NCBI RefSeq assembly: GCF_011397635.1
Contig: NC_064773.1
Location: 6,654,782 to 6,718,781 of the forward strand
DNA: 64,000 nt
Reading direction: 5' to 3'
Source of the DNA: Epinephelus fuscoguttatus
Lineage: Eukaryota; Chordata; Actinopteri; Perciformes; Serranidae
Of the stretch, positions 22,626 to 34,463 are shown piece after piece. The notes beneath the pieces are model-generated. The model saw only the letters and a program-made list of their open reading frames with translations. It was not told where the DNA came from and did not search any database. Each line of letters opens with the position of its first letter. The stretch's first letter is position 1. The position numbers were made by a program, and so were the translations under genes.

Positions 22626-24560
22626 CTACTGTTGAGGGCTGTTATTGCATTTTTGAATGAATGGATTTTTATAGATTGTTTTTCTGGCCAGTGGGACTTT
22701 GTAACTCCTGCCTGATGGGAGGAGACTGAATGAATGATGGAGGGGATGAGAGGGTTCCTCTCTAATCAGGGTGGCCTTCCTGATAACGGAGCGCTCATAC
22801 AGATGGGACAGATGATCTATGATACAAGAGAGTTTTGTTTTCTGTTTGTTCGTGAGAGAGTTGTACCAAGATGTGCTATTGAAGGTGAGAATGGATTCAA
22901 TGAGTGACATAGCTTCCTGAGAAGATGCAAGCACTGGAGTGCTTTGTTGTAGATTGTGTCCGAGTGTGTTTGGAAGGACAGGCAGGTGTCCATCTGTGTC
23001 CCCAGATACTTAAGACACTCCACCTGTTCCACCCGCTCTCTCTGAGTAAACAAAGGTTTAAAAAGCTGAGATGTAGTTGCTGCTCTGTCTCTTACTACAC
23101 AGCACAACTCCTTAGTCGACGACCTGGTCACGAATTTTAGTGAGAAATCACTAGAACTAAACATTTCAAAGACTGGCAGTTGGTCCTGGGTGAGAGCCTC
23201 CATACTGTCCATGTGGGCCACCAGTGCCATGTCATCAGCGTATTTAAAAAGACTCATTCCCTCCCTGCTACAGGTGATGTTATTGGTGTAGGCAGAGAAC
23301 AGAATGGGGGATAAAACACAGCCTTGTGGGAGCCCTGTGTTTAAAACCAGTTTACCATTTAAAAACACCTGCTGTGGTCTGTCCATTAGAAAGTCCTTTA
23401 TGCATAAAATCCAAGTTGGGTGGATCTGGAGGTCCAGTGCAGCAGAGTGTCAGTGTTTACAGTGTTAAAAGCAGAGGAGAAGTCCATAAATAAGATCTTA
23501 AATAAGGCTTGTGTCCTCTACACCTCATTTTGCCCTATAGGCAAACTGGAGGGGATCCAGTTTTCCAGGCAGCATATTTGACATTAAGTCGCCACAACTC
23601 TCTCCATGCACTTGCAAAGCACTGGTGTGAGGGCCACGGGCCTGAAGTCTTTAGTGTCCTTTGCATGTGCCTTTTTTGGGATGGGAATTATTGAGGACTC
23701 TGTCCACTGGCTGGGAACACAACCAGAGTCCAGAAGATGCTGAAACAGTCTGGTGATGACTGCACCCAACTGTGCAGCGCAGCCTTTGAGCCCCTGAGCC
23801 TGTCAGCGCCAGAGGCTCTGTGTGGGTTTACCCTGTGTAAGATGGAGGTTACCAGCTGCTCATCAACAGCAGGGGCTTGATTGTTGGTCAGAGTCTGGCA
23901 GCTAAAGCTATCTGATGCTTTGTTTTGATTAAACCTACTGAAGAAGGTGTTCAGCTCTTCTGCAAAAGAGGCAGGGTCTGTTTGTCTCCTGAACTCCCTC
24001 TCCAGTTCCCTCACCTTCTGCTTGTCCCCCTGAAGAAATGCTCTTTTCTTCTGGGCTAAGCAGAGCTTCATGTCTTTGGTAAACCATATTTTATTATGAG
24101 GATAGATGGTTATTTTTTGGTGGTGACAGTGTCCTCACAGAATAAAATGTAGGTCAGTACTTCTGTCAGTGAATTCAAATCCCTACCACAGTCATTGAAA
24201 AACAAGTCCTAGTCAGTGAGTTCAAAGCAACCTGAGTGTTTCGGTTGCTTCATTATTCCAGACTTTAATGGTTTTTGTTGTTGTCTCACCCATTTTAAGT
24301 TGTGATCTGTATTTTGGTAGTAGCAGGATGATGTTGTGGTCTGACCGGCCGAGAGGGGGGCGTGGCTTTGATACATATGCGTTTGGGATATTCCCATAGC
24401 ACAGGTCCAGTATATTGTTCATTCTGGCCGTAGTGGTTTCATATTGCTCCACGTCGGGTCACAGCAATTAAAATCCCCCAGGAGAAACACAGACTGCTCT
24501 CCAGTCTGATTGACAGCTCTGTGATAGCTGTCAGCAATCCGCTCTGCTTTATCCTGCCTC
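22626..24560 (-). mobile_element. Degenerate CR1/L2-type LINE (endonuclease to RT end)
   Basis: Read from high to low coordinates on the minus strand. An endonuclease end comes first (LDLCYGNIPNAYVSKPRPPL, then SDHNIILL). Next is a linker with KKRAFLQGD and FNQNKASD, then RT blocks: GCVPSQWTESSIIPIPKKAH, TGLPQGCVLSPILF, and FKYADDMALV (catalytic Asp pair kept). The tail is HPLHHSFSLLPSGRSYKVPL. Frameshifts at about 23,690, 23,400 and 22,880 and missing blocks make it non-functional. The 5' part of the endonuclease and ORF1 are absent, as in a 5'-truncated copy. No poly(A) or TSD was fixed; a T-run near 22,388 could be the tail. Confidence 0.85.
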
Positions 24561-24765
24561 TGGTGTTTCCTTACTTATGATAGCGTTTCCTCAGTTACCG
24601 TTTTTATAGTAGTCTTCTACTGTTTGGTCCTTACCATTAGAGTCTCTGAATTAATCTTTTTGTGTGACTGTGTGTGTGTGTGTGTGTGTGTGTAAAGCAC
24701 TTTGTGCTACATTCTGTTTGTACAAAAAGTGCTATATAAATAAAGTTTGATTGATTGATTGAACT
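24560..24765 (+). mobile_element. 3' end of another LINE with a TTGA-repeat tail
   Basis: Ends GTGCTATATAAATAAAGTTT followed by GATTGATTGATTGA, a (TTGA)n tail typical of some fish LINEs and their partner SINEs. A (TG)n tract at 24,663-24,692 lies within. It abuts the minus-strand LINE, so one probably inserted beside or into the other. Confidence 0.55.
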
Positions 24766-25185
24766 ATGCGGGGGTGAATATTTTTTATAACAATCCCCTT
24801 TAAATGTTATTAAGGCTTTAAGTTCTGCATAATTAAGGGTGTAGCCACTCTGACTGACAGGCTGTCAGCGAGGCCTCACCAAAGGCCACTCAACTTGACC
24901 TCCCTGCCGTGTTTGAGGTGTCACAGCCGGAGCCTGTTGGAGATTTTTTTTTTTTACAATTTACAATTAATAGACAATTAGACACAATGTGCAAGAAGTG
25001 CTATTTTTGTGCAAACTGTATAAAAATGTTTTTAAAAAAGTAAAAAAAAAGGCAAACAAAGTAAATAATTAACAGGACGGTCTTTTATACTGTATGTCGT
25101 TTTCTTTCTTCTTTTTTTTCCTTTTTCTCACTTTTTGTTTTGTGGTTTGCTTTTGCTGTGCAAGAGCTTGGACACTGTACAGCTT

Positions 25186-26143
25186 TTAACGCCGCTGTGA
25201 ATATATCATGTACAAAAGCTTTATCTTCATCTTTTCCACGTGCATAACTTCCTCGTGGCGCCGTTGACAGTTTTCATCAAACTCTCGCAAGGACATCTTT
25301 TTCTCATCCTCCACTTTTACATTTGCAAGGAGGCATAGGTGTGGCAGAGGGTTTTGGCGCAGGTGTGGCAGAGGGTTCTGGTGGAGGTGTGGCAGAGGGT
25401 TCTGGCTTACGTTTAGCAGCAAGTTGTCTTGGTGTAGCTTGGCTAAGTGTAGTTTCAGCGAACGTTGTGACACTGCTGCAACGTCCCAGGGCCTCAGGCC
25501 CGCACACCTGCAGCTCCTCTGATGTCCTGATAAGAGGGTCCACTTCATTTTGTTCATCATTTTGATCCATAAGTGCATCCATTTCTGCATAAAATTGGAA
25601 GCGTGTTCCTTTTTCTGTTAATTTATTATTGTCTTTCACTTTCTTGTATCCTTCACCAGAGTGTACCATTTCCTGTTTACCTTCTCATAGCTGAACGCTT
25701 GTCCGAACTTACTGTTCAACTTTTCTTTTAAGTCCATCCAGAATTCCTTTTTACTGCCTTTGGGAGATTTCAGCCAGTCATTCAATTCTGCCAGGTTCTT
25801 AGGGAGACCAAGTCCATCAGACGTAATGTGCTGTTGCACTTGGCTAATTATGAACAGCGTTTGCTCTTTGCTGAATGTGTGATTGGTTGTCACACCTGAT
25901 ATGGTGACGGGCGGTGCAGGATTGGCATTCTCCTTGCAGCTGTCTAAAACACACATGAAAATAACAGCTTAGCATGAACAACTTTTGTAACATCATCACT
26001 ATATTTATTATTAAGGTTATGGAACTAACCTGTGATGGTGTCTCCGGGTTTAACCAGGTTTTCTGGGATCTTTGCGCAGTCAGAAGGATATGGGGTGTAC
26101 TTCACGTATTCCAAATACGTTTCAATGTCCTCCTCAATACCAA
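25186..26143 (-). pseudogene. Myb/SANT-like DNA-binding protein, spliced but frameshifted
   Basis: The exon at 26143-26030 encodes GIEEDIETYLEYVKYTPYPS and ends in a good donor (CACAG then GTTAGT). An acceptor (GTGTTTTAG) follows at 25,943, and the next exon continues in phase with DSCKENANPAPP. Residues downstream (TNHTFSKEQTLFIISQVQQH, WMDLKEKLNSKFGQAFSYEK, VNRKWYTLV) form the helices of a Myb/SANT-like domain of the kind found in Harbinger-type accessory proteins and MSANTD genes. A one-base frameshift near 25,650 separates this from GYKKVKDNNKLTEKGTRFQF. A second near 25,320 follows a PSATPxP repeat and precedes a charged helical tail (SLREFDENCQRRHEEVM). No upstream exons are recognised. 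It is either a decayed gene or a good gene with two sequence errors. Confidence 0.65.
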
Positions 26144-26449
26144 CTTAAAAACACAGCAAAAAAAAAAACGAAAACACATTGTTAACATCACAACTGCGAT
26201 AGAGCTCTAAGAAACTTGAACAAGACAAATTTGGAACAAGACTTAACCTCTCCACATTCACAAGTCTCTCACAGCATTTCCGCATTTCCATTAACAGACA
26301 ACTATCGACCTCAGAGTAATATAAAACAATCCTTTAATCACCACTCTTATCACATAACTCCCAGCCTCGTTAAATATCTTCCTAAGGTTTCTTCTTAAAT
26401 TTGTTCTGGTGAACGTTCTACGTCGGGTTCACAGCGTGGACTCCAAACA

Positions 26450-26582
26450 TTAAAAGACACAGAGAGGGGGACAGAGAGAGAGAGGGAGACAGAGAGGGGG
26501 ACAGAGAGAGAAAGAGGGTGACAGGCAGGGGGACAGAGAGGGAGACAGAAAGAGGGACACAGAGACAGAGACAGAAAAAGAA
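26450..26582. repeat. GA-rich (purine) tract at the outer edge of the left arm
   Basis: Repeated GGGACAGAGAGAG-type words. Its reverse complement is the last sequence of the window (63,945-64,000), so the inverted duplication continues at least to 26,523 and may go further. Confidence 0.8.
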
Positions 26583-28189
26583 TGTAGACTGTCAGAATGT
26601 TGTTGAAAGCTGTGAGTGTATTTTAAGAACAAGGGTTGGTGAATGAGGCTCCTGGTTATTTAACAGTGTTTCACACAGTTACATCACAGCCTTGTTAAGT
26701 TTTGTTTAGTTCAGACTGAATATAAAGATGGGCGATATGACTGCTCCTGATAAACGAAGCCCAACATCTCCATGGCCTCCTGGTGGTCATAAAGCCCGCT
26801 CTCAAGCTAGTTGATGAGACATGAGCCAAACTAAAAACTCACAGCACACGTTGGAAATATTTTTCCTAAAGATGGTTTCTGTCATTTCCAGTAGTTCATA
26901 TCACCCTGATGTTTGATAAAGAGTTATTGTTTCTGATCATTTTGATTTTAATTAGTTATTTAATGCCATAATATGCAGATTAGATGCCATGATTGATTGA
27001 GCTGTGCGTGCCAATCAGTGCGTTCACATTCAATAGCGCTGCTCGCAGTTGGTCGGACCCTGGCCAGCGCAAGATGGCAGCTGCCATATCGGGATATTTT
27101 GGCTTGACTAAAGGGGGATTTATACTTGTGCAGCAGACCCTATGCTGTAGCCCACGCTGCTGTGAGCATTTACACTTGTGCAGTGTCTGTGTCACTGCAG
27201 TTACACCTCCAAAACACTAGTCAGCAGCGGAGGTTTCTGTGAAGTACTGTAAAGTTTAGTTGATTCAAAACACACATTAAACACACATTAAACATGGCTT
27301 AATAGAGACAGTTTCAAACACAAGTACACAAATCTGCTATAACTCGCAGCATTCACAGACAAACACTTGTCTTTATCTGGACACATTTTCCCACAAATAC
27401 AAGATGCTAATGTTATTAGCATAAGCCTATGGCATTTTACATTGTATAACTTAGCCTAGCAGCTAGCAGACTTTTCCTCTACTCATATGAAGCCAGGGAC
27501 AACAGCAACATTTAACAAATGTAACGTTACAAAATTCGGCTCCATTACAACTCACAAGGTTCACTGACAAAACAGCTGTCTTATACTAAACACGTTTTCC
27601 AAACAAATACAACATGCTAACGTTATTAGCACAAGCCTATGGCATTTTACATTGTATAGATTAGCCTAGTGATGGCGGTGATTTCCTCTGCTCATATGGC
27701 GCCAGGATAAATCACACACAAGACTTAAAATGCTATTTTTGTGGAGGCTTTATTGTCTTCACGATTTTTTTTTTCTTATCTGTGAAATTAAAGTAAATAA
27801 AAGCTTTGTTTCCACGGAGGAAATGGTTTCAGCTTACAGAAATAGACAAGAGGTCTGTGTCGCTGCGACGTGTAGTTACATTTCTGGGGAGGTGCACGTC
27901 AGGTTATGGCATTGATTCGACGCATAAGTTTAAATCCAGCATAAGGCATAGTGGCGTTAAGTGGGGACACATCGTCCATCTTTACAGCCTTGTTAGCCAC
28001 TGTTAGCAGTACCAGTTGATAACACAATAAAAAAAACATACTGAACAGTGCTGCTAATATGTAATTTCTCACAATGACTACAGAAGCTATTGGAAATTGC
28101 TTAAATGTCAAATTAGGAAATCTGTGATTCAATTTTGCCAAAAGAAATTAACAAAATTAGAGAATTAAATAAAATGTATTTCAGACATC
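26583..28189. other. Non-coding part of the left arm
   Basis: No gene is seen. Two related blocks (about 27,330-27,480 and 27,540-27,690) share ATGCTAATGTTATTAGCAYA-like and CATTTTACATTGTATA words, a local direct repeat of about 215 bp. Confidence 0.5.
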
Positions 28190-28809
28190 ACATCAAATAT
28201 GTCTGGAGGTGATGACCTGCCCCACATTTAGATACATTTAAACAGGAACTAGACATATTCTATAGAGAGAGAGCAAAGGGTGCTTTTATATGGTCAAGAT
28301 TAAAGTGGATTAAAAGAGGGTGGAAAAAAATTTAAGAATTTTTTAGTTTAAAAAAAGAAAGAAATTCTCTTTCTAAATTAGAGATAGATGACTCTGTAAC
28401 AGAGGACTATTCTGTGATTTTGAAACTTGCCCAGTTTTTATTTAATGCTATATAAAAATTAAAATTTAATGACAGTTCTAGTATGTTCAACAGTTTGAAA
28501 GATGTTAAAAAAGCAAGTGATACTTTCAAACAAGAGCGTGATGATGAAATGTTATCTATTAAAGAAATAAAGTGGGGTGTGTTAAATGTTAAACTCAAAA
28601 GATCACTAGGGAATGATGGCCTTACCTCAGAATTTCATCTTATATTTTCTTCTGAAATTACAAAATTCCTGTTAGCAGTAAACAATGAAGCCATCAGCAA
28701 AAGAGAATTGTCTCGTTCAATGATACAGGGCCGACAAACACTAATTCCAAATCCAAATAAGGATCTGTTAATCACTGATGACTGGCGTGGCAAAACAATA
28801 CTGAATTAA
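28190..28809 (+). pseudogene. L1-like LINE RT fragment (left arm)
   Basis: The 108-residue frame from 28,483 contains KRSLGNDGLTSEFHLIFSSE, then SMIQGRQTLIPNPNKD and DDWRGKTILN. This matches the start of an L1/Tx1-type RT (SPGxDGLTxEFY...GxITLIPKPNKD...NWRPISLLN). Upstream frames to 28,190 look like preceding ORF2 but are broken. The catalytic part is absent. The mirror copy is at 61,712-62,330. Confidence 0.75.
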
Positions 28810-29029
28810 TAACTGTAAAACTTCTGTGCAGGCCGGATGACTGAACATTGAGATGAATGACATCATTCACGAATCTCAAAGTAAATTTGTGCCTTGATGT
28901 CAAATTTCTTCGATTTGGTCAGTCATAGAAATGTAATTTCTGGTGACTCTGCAATTCATTTTCTGGACTTCCAGCTGTCACTTTGTGTTTGGTACTCTGC
29001 CTTTCTTTAAATTTGGGATTTTTTCATAA

Positions 29030-30077
29030 TGCCTGGTACACACTACACGACACTTCTGTCTGTTCCGACAATCACTATGTCAGATTACGTGATTGTAGAG
29101 TTCGGGTTTGGCCCACGTGTCAAGTGCTGGAATTTGTTATTTATGTGACAACACCTGAACGCAACACAGGCTCTGCTCCAGGTGAGTGTGTATACTGTGC
29201 CGTGCTACACTGCTGTGCGAGCGGCGTGTTTGACTGTGTGAAACAGCAGTCTTTTGATGGTCATTTACACACTGTCTATACTTCAGATTCAGGCTGGGCT
29301 CGGACTTGGGTCGGGTTCATTCAGGAAAATGCGGCCAGAGCCGTACTCAAGTTGCTGAATCCTCCCGACAAATTCCTGCAAATGTTTCACAATAAAACAA
29401 CTAAACTAAAGTTATAAGGGCTTTTAATTTTATACAGATATAGAAAGTGTTGAGTTTGAAATGACACGATGCATTAACTTTATCAAGGCAAACAGGAGCA
29501 GATAAAAATACAGACGGATGAATAAATAACGACCCGTTTATAATGTAGTCGGTTTCAAATGAAGCTGGTAGCCTCTGCAGTTGTGGTGAATAAAAGCCAC
29601 TATTTTTCTTATAATTTTATTCCTTTATATCCTCCATTACAAAGAAAGTACATTGTTTGCTAGCTTGATGCTAATGGCAGTACTCAGTGGGTTGATAAAG
29701 TGCCTCTGCTGTTTCACACCAATTTTCCCTTTTACTCTGTGTGGTAACGTCCCTCGAGGAAATATCTAAAACCCTGGGGTGTTGTTGTAGTACAGTTGTC
29801 TATGGCAGCAGATCACTCTGTGTTCCTATTGGTCAAAGTGACGGCTGTGACGGGAGCAGTCGCGAACGACAAAAAGAAAATCAAACATGCTAGATTTTCT
29901 GTCGGGATGTCGTGAGGTGTCCCAGACATGGTGTCGGTTGTCGTCTACTATGACACACTACACAAGATGAAATGATGGATTATTGTGACACTCATTGTCG
30001 TTCACGATCCGAGCAGACACCGTACAACGCTGCGTCAGGCTGTAAACAGGCCGATATCGTGTAGTGTGTACCCAGCA
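29030..30077. mobile_element. Non-autonomous TIR element (left arm, long allele)
   Basis: Inverted ends TGCCTGGTACACACTACACG and, at the far end, CGTGTAGTGTGTACCCAGCA. About 1,048 bp, no transposase. The mirror copy lacks 172 bp (29,832-30,003 here). Superfamily is not fixed because no TSD is clear. Confidence 0.7.
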
Positions 30078-30439
30078 TAAAAGCTAACAAAACACTTTAC
30101 AAAGATAACAATAGCTCTGTCAAACTACAGTACAGTGCTTCTACTTGAGACTGCGTGTAAACACAGGTGTGCGGCAAGGATCTCCAGTTTTCCTTACATC
30201 TACATGCTTGTAGATGCATGCATGTATTCAATAAAGTTTGGAGAGAAAAAACAACACAGTAGATAACAGCATCTTAGGTGGTACTTTGTGCATATGAACA
30301 CCAAAGCAACATGTCCACAGAAGGACATTGGACAGTACTGTGTGTACAACCTGTTTAATGAGACACAAATAAGACAGACTTGTTAATAAACAGTTTGTGA
30401 GCACTGCTTTCACTTACGACTGGGATACGGGCAGGCGTC

Positions 30440-30720
30440 TTGGGTTGTGGCGGAGTTTGGTGATGTTCCTCCAACTTTCAGAGTTGTAAATCCAACTTCA
30501 GGGGTCGTTCCGGTAGCAACTTCCGACCGGGAAGTTGAACAGTCCGACTTCCCATCGGAAGTCGAACGCTCCGACTTCCCAGTTCAAAAGGAGCACACCA
30601 TTAATCCCGGCAGAAGGAGGCAAGACAGAGAAGGAAGGATAGAACAGCGAAATAAAGAGCACACTTTAAATTCAGACCAACTGACAGTCAGGGCTGGCGG
30701 TGTTCCGACATGCTCCTGAC
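30440..30720. repeat. Palindrome-rich block with repeated GAAGT/ACTTC words
   Basis: Contains CCGACTTCCCATCGGAAGTC, then CGACTTCCCAGTT, preceded by ACTTCCGACCGGGAAGTTGA, several overlapping short hairpins in about 80 bp. The plus-strand open frame of 90 residues across it is not recognised and is probably chance. Confidence 0.5.
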
Positions 30721-31039
30721 ACACTCAATTCAAGTACAACTCCCTCTTCCCCCTCACAAACAAGTACTACTGTGCTGAAAACTCAGGTACACGCATAACC
30801 TAACCACACATCAAATATGTAGGTATGTGCAAATTTCTCTACTTACAGCTTTGGATGGAGAAAAATATCTGGTCAATAACCCATGGAATTAATGATCAGG
30901 GTGACTGGCTGTCATATGAAAACTTCATATGACAGCATGCACACATACTCAGTTTGACAGAGTAGTTAAAGCAACCCCTAGTTTAATCAGAATATTAGTC
31001 AAAAACACAGATTAACAGTCGTGTGTGAAACCTACCCAT

Positions 31040-31205
31040 GCTGACACTCACCAGGTTTGCTTCACAGAATAAGTTGCCATAGTAACTGACTCAGGGTTAT
31101 GCTGAACTGGCTTTGTGAAACGGAAAAGTCAGAGTTTCCCTCATCTCAGGCTTAACATACTCAAGAGTTTTCACTAATCCTGCTTGCTGAAATAGGACCC
31201 TGGTA
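31040..31205. repeat. MITE-like dispersed repeat
   Basis: Contains CCATAGTAACTGACTCAGGG and TTTGTGAAACGGAAAAGTCA, words I recall from an abundant fish MITE. The mirror copy is near 59,500-59,660. Confidence 0.5.
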
Positions 31206-32780
31206 CCATTCCCTCTGAATAACAAACACAGACACAAAAATTGTGACGCTGACATTTTTTCCTGAAGAACATTTCATGTTAAATCTGAAATTATTTTTTA
31301 CCAGCAGTTTAGTTTATAACAATATCCCACAGCTGGTGGGCACCAAGGTGTTTAATCTGTGTTCTTCTTCAAAGGGCAAACTTTCAGATTTGTTTTACAG
31401 AAGATAATCCACATCAACCATGACCACAGTTGCTATCTTCTTGAAAATAAATCCTAACTTCAGCCAACTACGAGCCAATGACAACAACAGTATATGGCAA
31501 ACAGTAAGTCAAAGTTATTACTTTTCCGAGTAATGAGTAGTGTAACTAATGACTAATCAAACTTTAGGTAAAACATTTTCTTTACAAATTTTATGTAACA
31601 CCCGGTGAGCAATGAATTTACAAATAGTCAGTTAGGGGGTGAAGTATTCCTTTGATGTTAGCGTTAACGTTAACGTCAGCGTTACAAACTGGTATCCAGC
31701 TCAAACAGGTCTCACTAGAATGCTTCAAGGCTTGAACTACCTACTCAGAGAAAACTCCTTGCAGTCCCTAAACGCTGCTGAATTGATTCATAGGACAACT
31801 AGAGTTCTAGACATATTTTTGATCCATTACAACAGGGCCCAAGACTTTATTTTTACTCAGTTTAACCTTTGAATTTGGCAGCTACCCCCGATGCCTGGTC
31901 TGTTCAGCAAACACACTATCAGCAGGCTCTTCAATAGCACAGTGAGCCTGTAACTGTACATTCAGACCAAAAGCTTCCAAAGAGGCAAAGTCTCTTGTGG
32001 ACGCCCAAGAAACACAACTGTCAAAAATATTTGTGGCAGCTTTGGTCGCTCATCACGTGAATCACTGAACGTTCAATCATGCTTGTCAATTTAAAGGAGC
32101 TGCAAAGCGGACTACTGGCTTGAAAGCAGCATAGTTGCTACTTGCTGTTGTCCAGTCAAAAAGCTCATAGTTGGCCTACAGAAAGTTATGTTTGGTCAAT
32201 GAAAACAGATAACATATGTCATCCCATTCAAACCAAGCAAGGAAGATTTGCATGCTACGTTGCAACATTAGTCTGCAATTCTTCAACTCCTCTGTTACTA
32301 ACATTACACACTTTAAACCTCACCAGACCAACCAACTACCTCTGCGACGCGGTCCCAAGCCTCATTCTTTTTATTTTGGTCTCTGAAACTGAACAGCTCT
32401 GGTCGCTGTTGGTGTGAATGTATAGTAAGCACAGGGTTGGATGTTGACACAGACCAAGAGATGCAGGCTGGTATGGCTGTGGTTCATGGCCCCACTTCAA
32501 TAAAGGAACCTTGCAGATGGGCAAATGGTCTGCCTAACCATAGCTAATCCACACAGGACACCAGATTTGTTGTCACCTGCTTCCTGTTGGGGGATAGTCA
32601 AGCCAGTACTCAACCAACGGAAAACACAAGTGCTCCTATGACAAAAATGTGTGAATTTTCACGTTTCTAGTTGGAGATAATCTGTTTGTGCTGCACTCAA
32701 CAAAATCTATGGAATTGTTGGTACATGTGTGTTTTTAAAATGCTGCATTCTAACATAAATATGATCAATGAAAATCATGC
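31206..32780. other. Non-coding left-arm sequence, no gene seen
   Basis: Open frames of 60-91 residues show no recognisable domain. A CGTTAA-rich palindromic word (GTTAGCGTTAACGTTAACGT) lies near 31,660. Confidence 0.45.
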
Positions 32781-32992
32781 CTTTCTTTTAGGTGTGCAAA
32801 CCATTGACTGTATATAAAGATGGATGAAGTGTCTTCACTTACTCCCACTGTGCAGAAATTGCCATCTTGCTCTGGTGACATCATTCGAAGTCTGCGCAGT
32901 AGCGTTCTCCACGGTATCAAGTATACGCCCACACACCCGTCTGACCGATTGCGAGCAGCGTGACTGAATGCGAGCCCACCAATTGGCTTACA

Positions 32993-33692
32993 GTTTTCAA
33001 TAGGGCTGACCTTCGGATCCATTTATGGACATCTGAAGCTTCGGAGCTCAGAACGAATTTAATTTAATTAACACTAATGGTCGGTGATAAGTAATGTTTA
33101 ACTTTTGATTGAACACTAAATTAAAACCCTCGGCGCATACTGCAGCACAATCAAACAGACGCGTAACTCACAGCATCAGGAGTGTCTCTGACACCAGACT
33201 CAGAGCAGACCGGTGGCACAGGAAAATGCATATTTTATATCAATAAAATCTATTTTATCATTATTTTGAGCCACATTGTTGAAAGAATTTAGTCATCTGT
33301 GTTCAAGCAGGATAATAGCAGGTCTCCATTGTGCGTCGAGCTTACTGTTTCCTTGTCGGAGATTTTTTCTTTTTTAATTACTACTTACGTTTTTCAAGTG
33401 ATTTCCCAAATTTGTTGTTGAGTTGTGATATGCCAATTGCTTTTGGCACTCTGCTTTCTGGGGGTTGTCGGGGCATATTTTAAAGTGCAACCACGCATCT
33501 GATGACCTCTTGGACATGTCTGCCGGCTCCTTGTCAGTATCGGACTGGTGGGGGTTAGTGTTGCGTTTAAGACCTCCCCCCAAAAAACAGGAAAAAAAGC
33601 ACAGAAGCTTAGATTTTTTTTTCACAATTGAATCCCGTGCCATCGAACGAAGCTTCGAAGCTTCGAATTTTTTGGGTCAGCCCTAGTTTTCA
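32993..33692 (-). mobile_element. hAT-type element with BED-finger remnant (left arm)
   Basis: An 8-bp TSD, GTTTTCAA, lies at 32993-33000 and 33685-33692. TIRs are TAGGGCTGACC and GGTCAGCCCTA. The 684-bp body encodes on the minus strand (33,643-33,374) AWLHFKICPDNPQKAECQKQ and LAYHNSTTNLGNHLK, a BED zinc finger as found at the start of hAT transposases. The second Cys of the finger's C-x2-C is Gln. No catalytic domain remains, so it is non-autonomous. It sits inside a larger repeat that starts near 32,800 (GACTGTATATAAAGATGGAT). Confidence 0.85.
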
Positions 33693-34463
33693 ATCATGCT
33701 GCAAAATCCCCATTTAATAGCATTATATAACACTTGAACATACAGCAGCGTGCTAAAAACTACCTTAAATGACAAGAACCATCTTTGGGAAAAATTTATT
33801 TGATGTGTACTTTGAGTTTTTAGTTTGGCCCATGTCCCATTCACTGACATTGAGAGGGTAGACATTATGAACTACACTGCAGCCAGCCACCAGGGGGCAA
33901 TCAAGATGTTTTCACTTTTGGGGAGCTGTCATGTCATCCATCTTTATATACAGTGTATGGTGCAAACCATGAGAAAACGTCTGTTGCATTCCCCAAACTT
34001 CCCCCCTCTGCGTTTCTTCTTCCTCTCTGTCTCTTTCCCTTCCTTTCTTTCCTAAGTTCTCCTTTTCCATGAGCTACTGCTTTCTCCATCTCCCAAACCC
34101 CTCCCTCGAGTGCTATCACTGTCCTCCACCACTCTTGTCTTCTCCCCCGCACTTTCACCTGTGCATTTGCACACACACAAACAGACAGGCATCTAATCAC
34201 CTAACATCTACTTAATTTCCACTCCATCAAACTTCACCCTCCTCCTATTCCCCATATCAATCTATACTGAGAAGAAACTGGGGTAAAGGACAGAGTGCAT
34301 AGGCTGTACGGATATAAATTCGACAAGGACAAAAAGAACACTACCTTCATAGGGTTGTCCTGTTACAGTTTGTTTAATATCAAGGTGCATGTATGTGCTT
34401 GAATGCTTTATATTCTTTTAAAAACTAAAACATGAAATTAATAACTTTGTGACATTGTTTTAC

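Noticed and set aside
30447..30719. 90-residue plus-strand frame
   Set aside because: Lies over a palindrome-rich repeat, and no domain is recognised.
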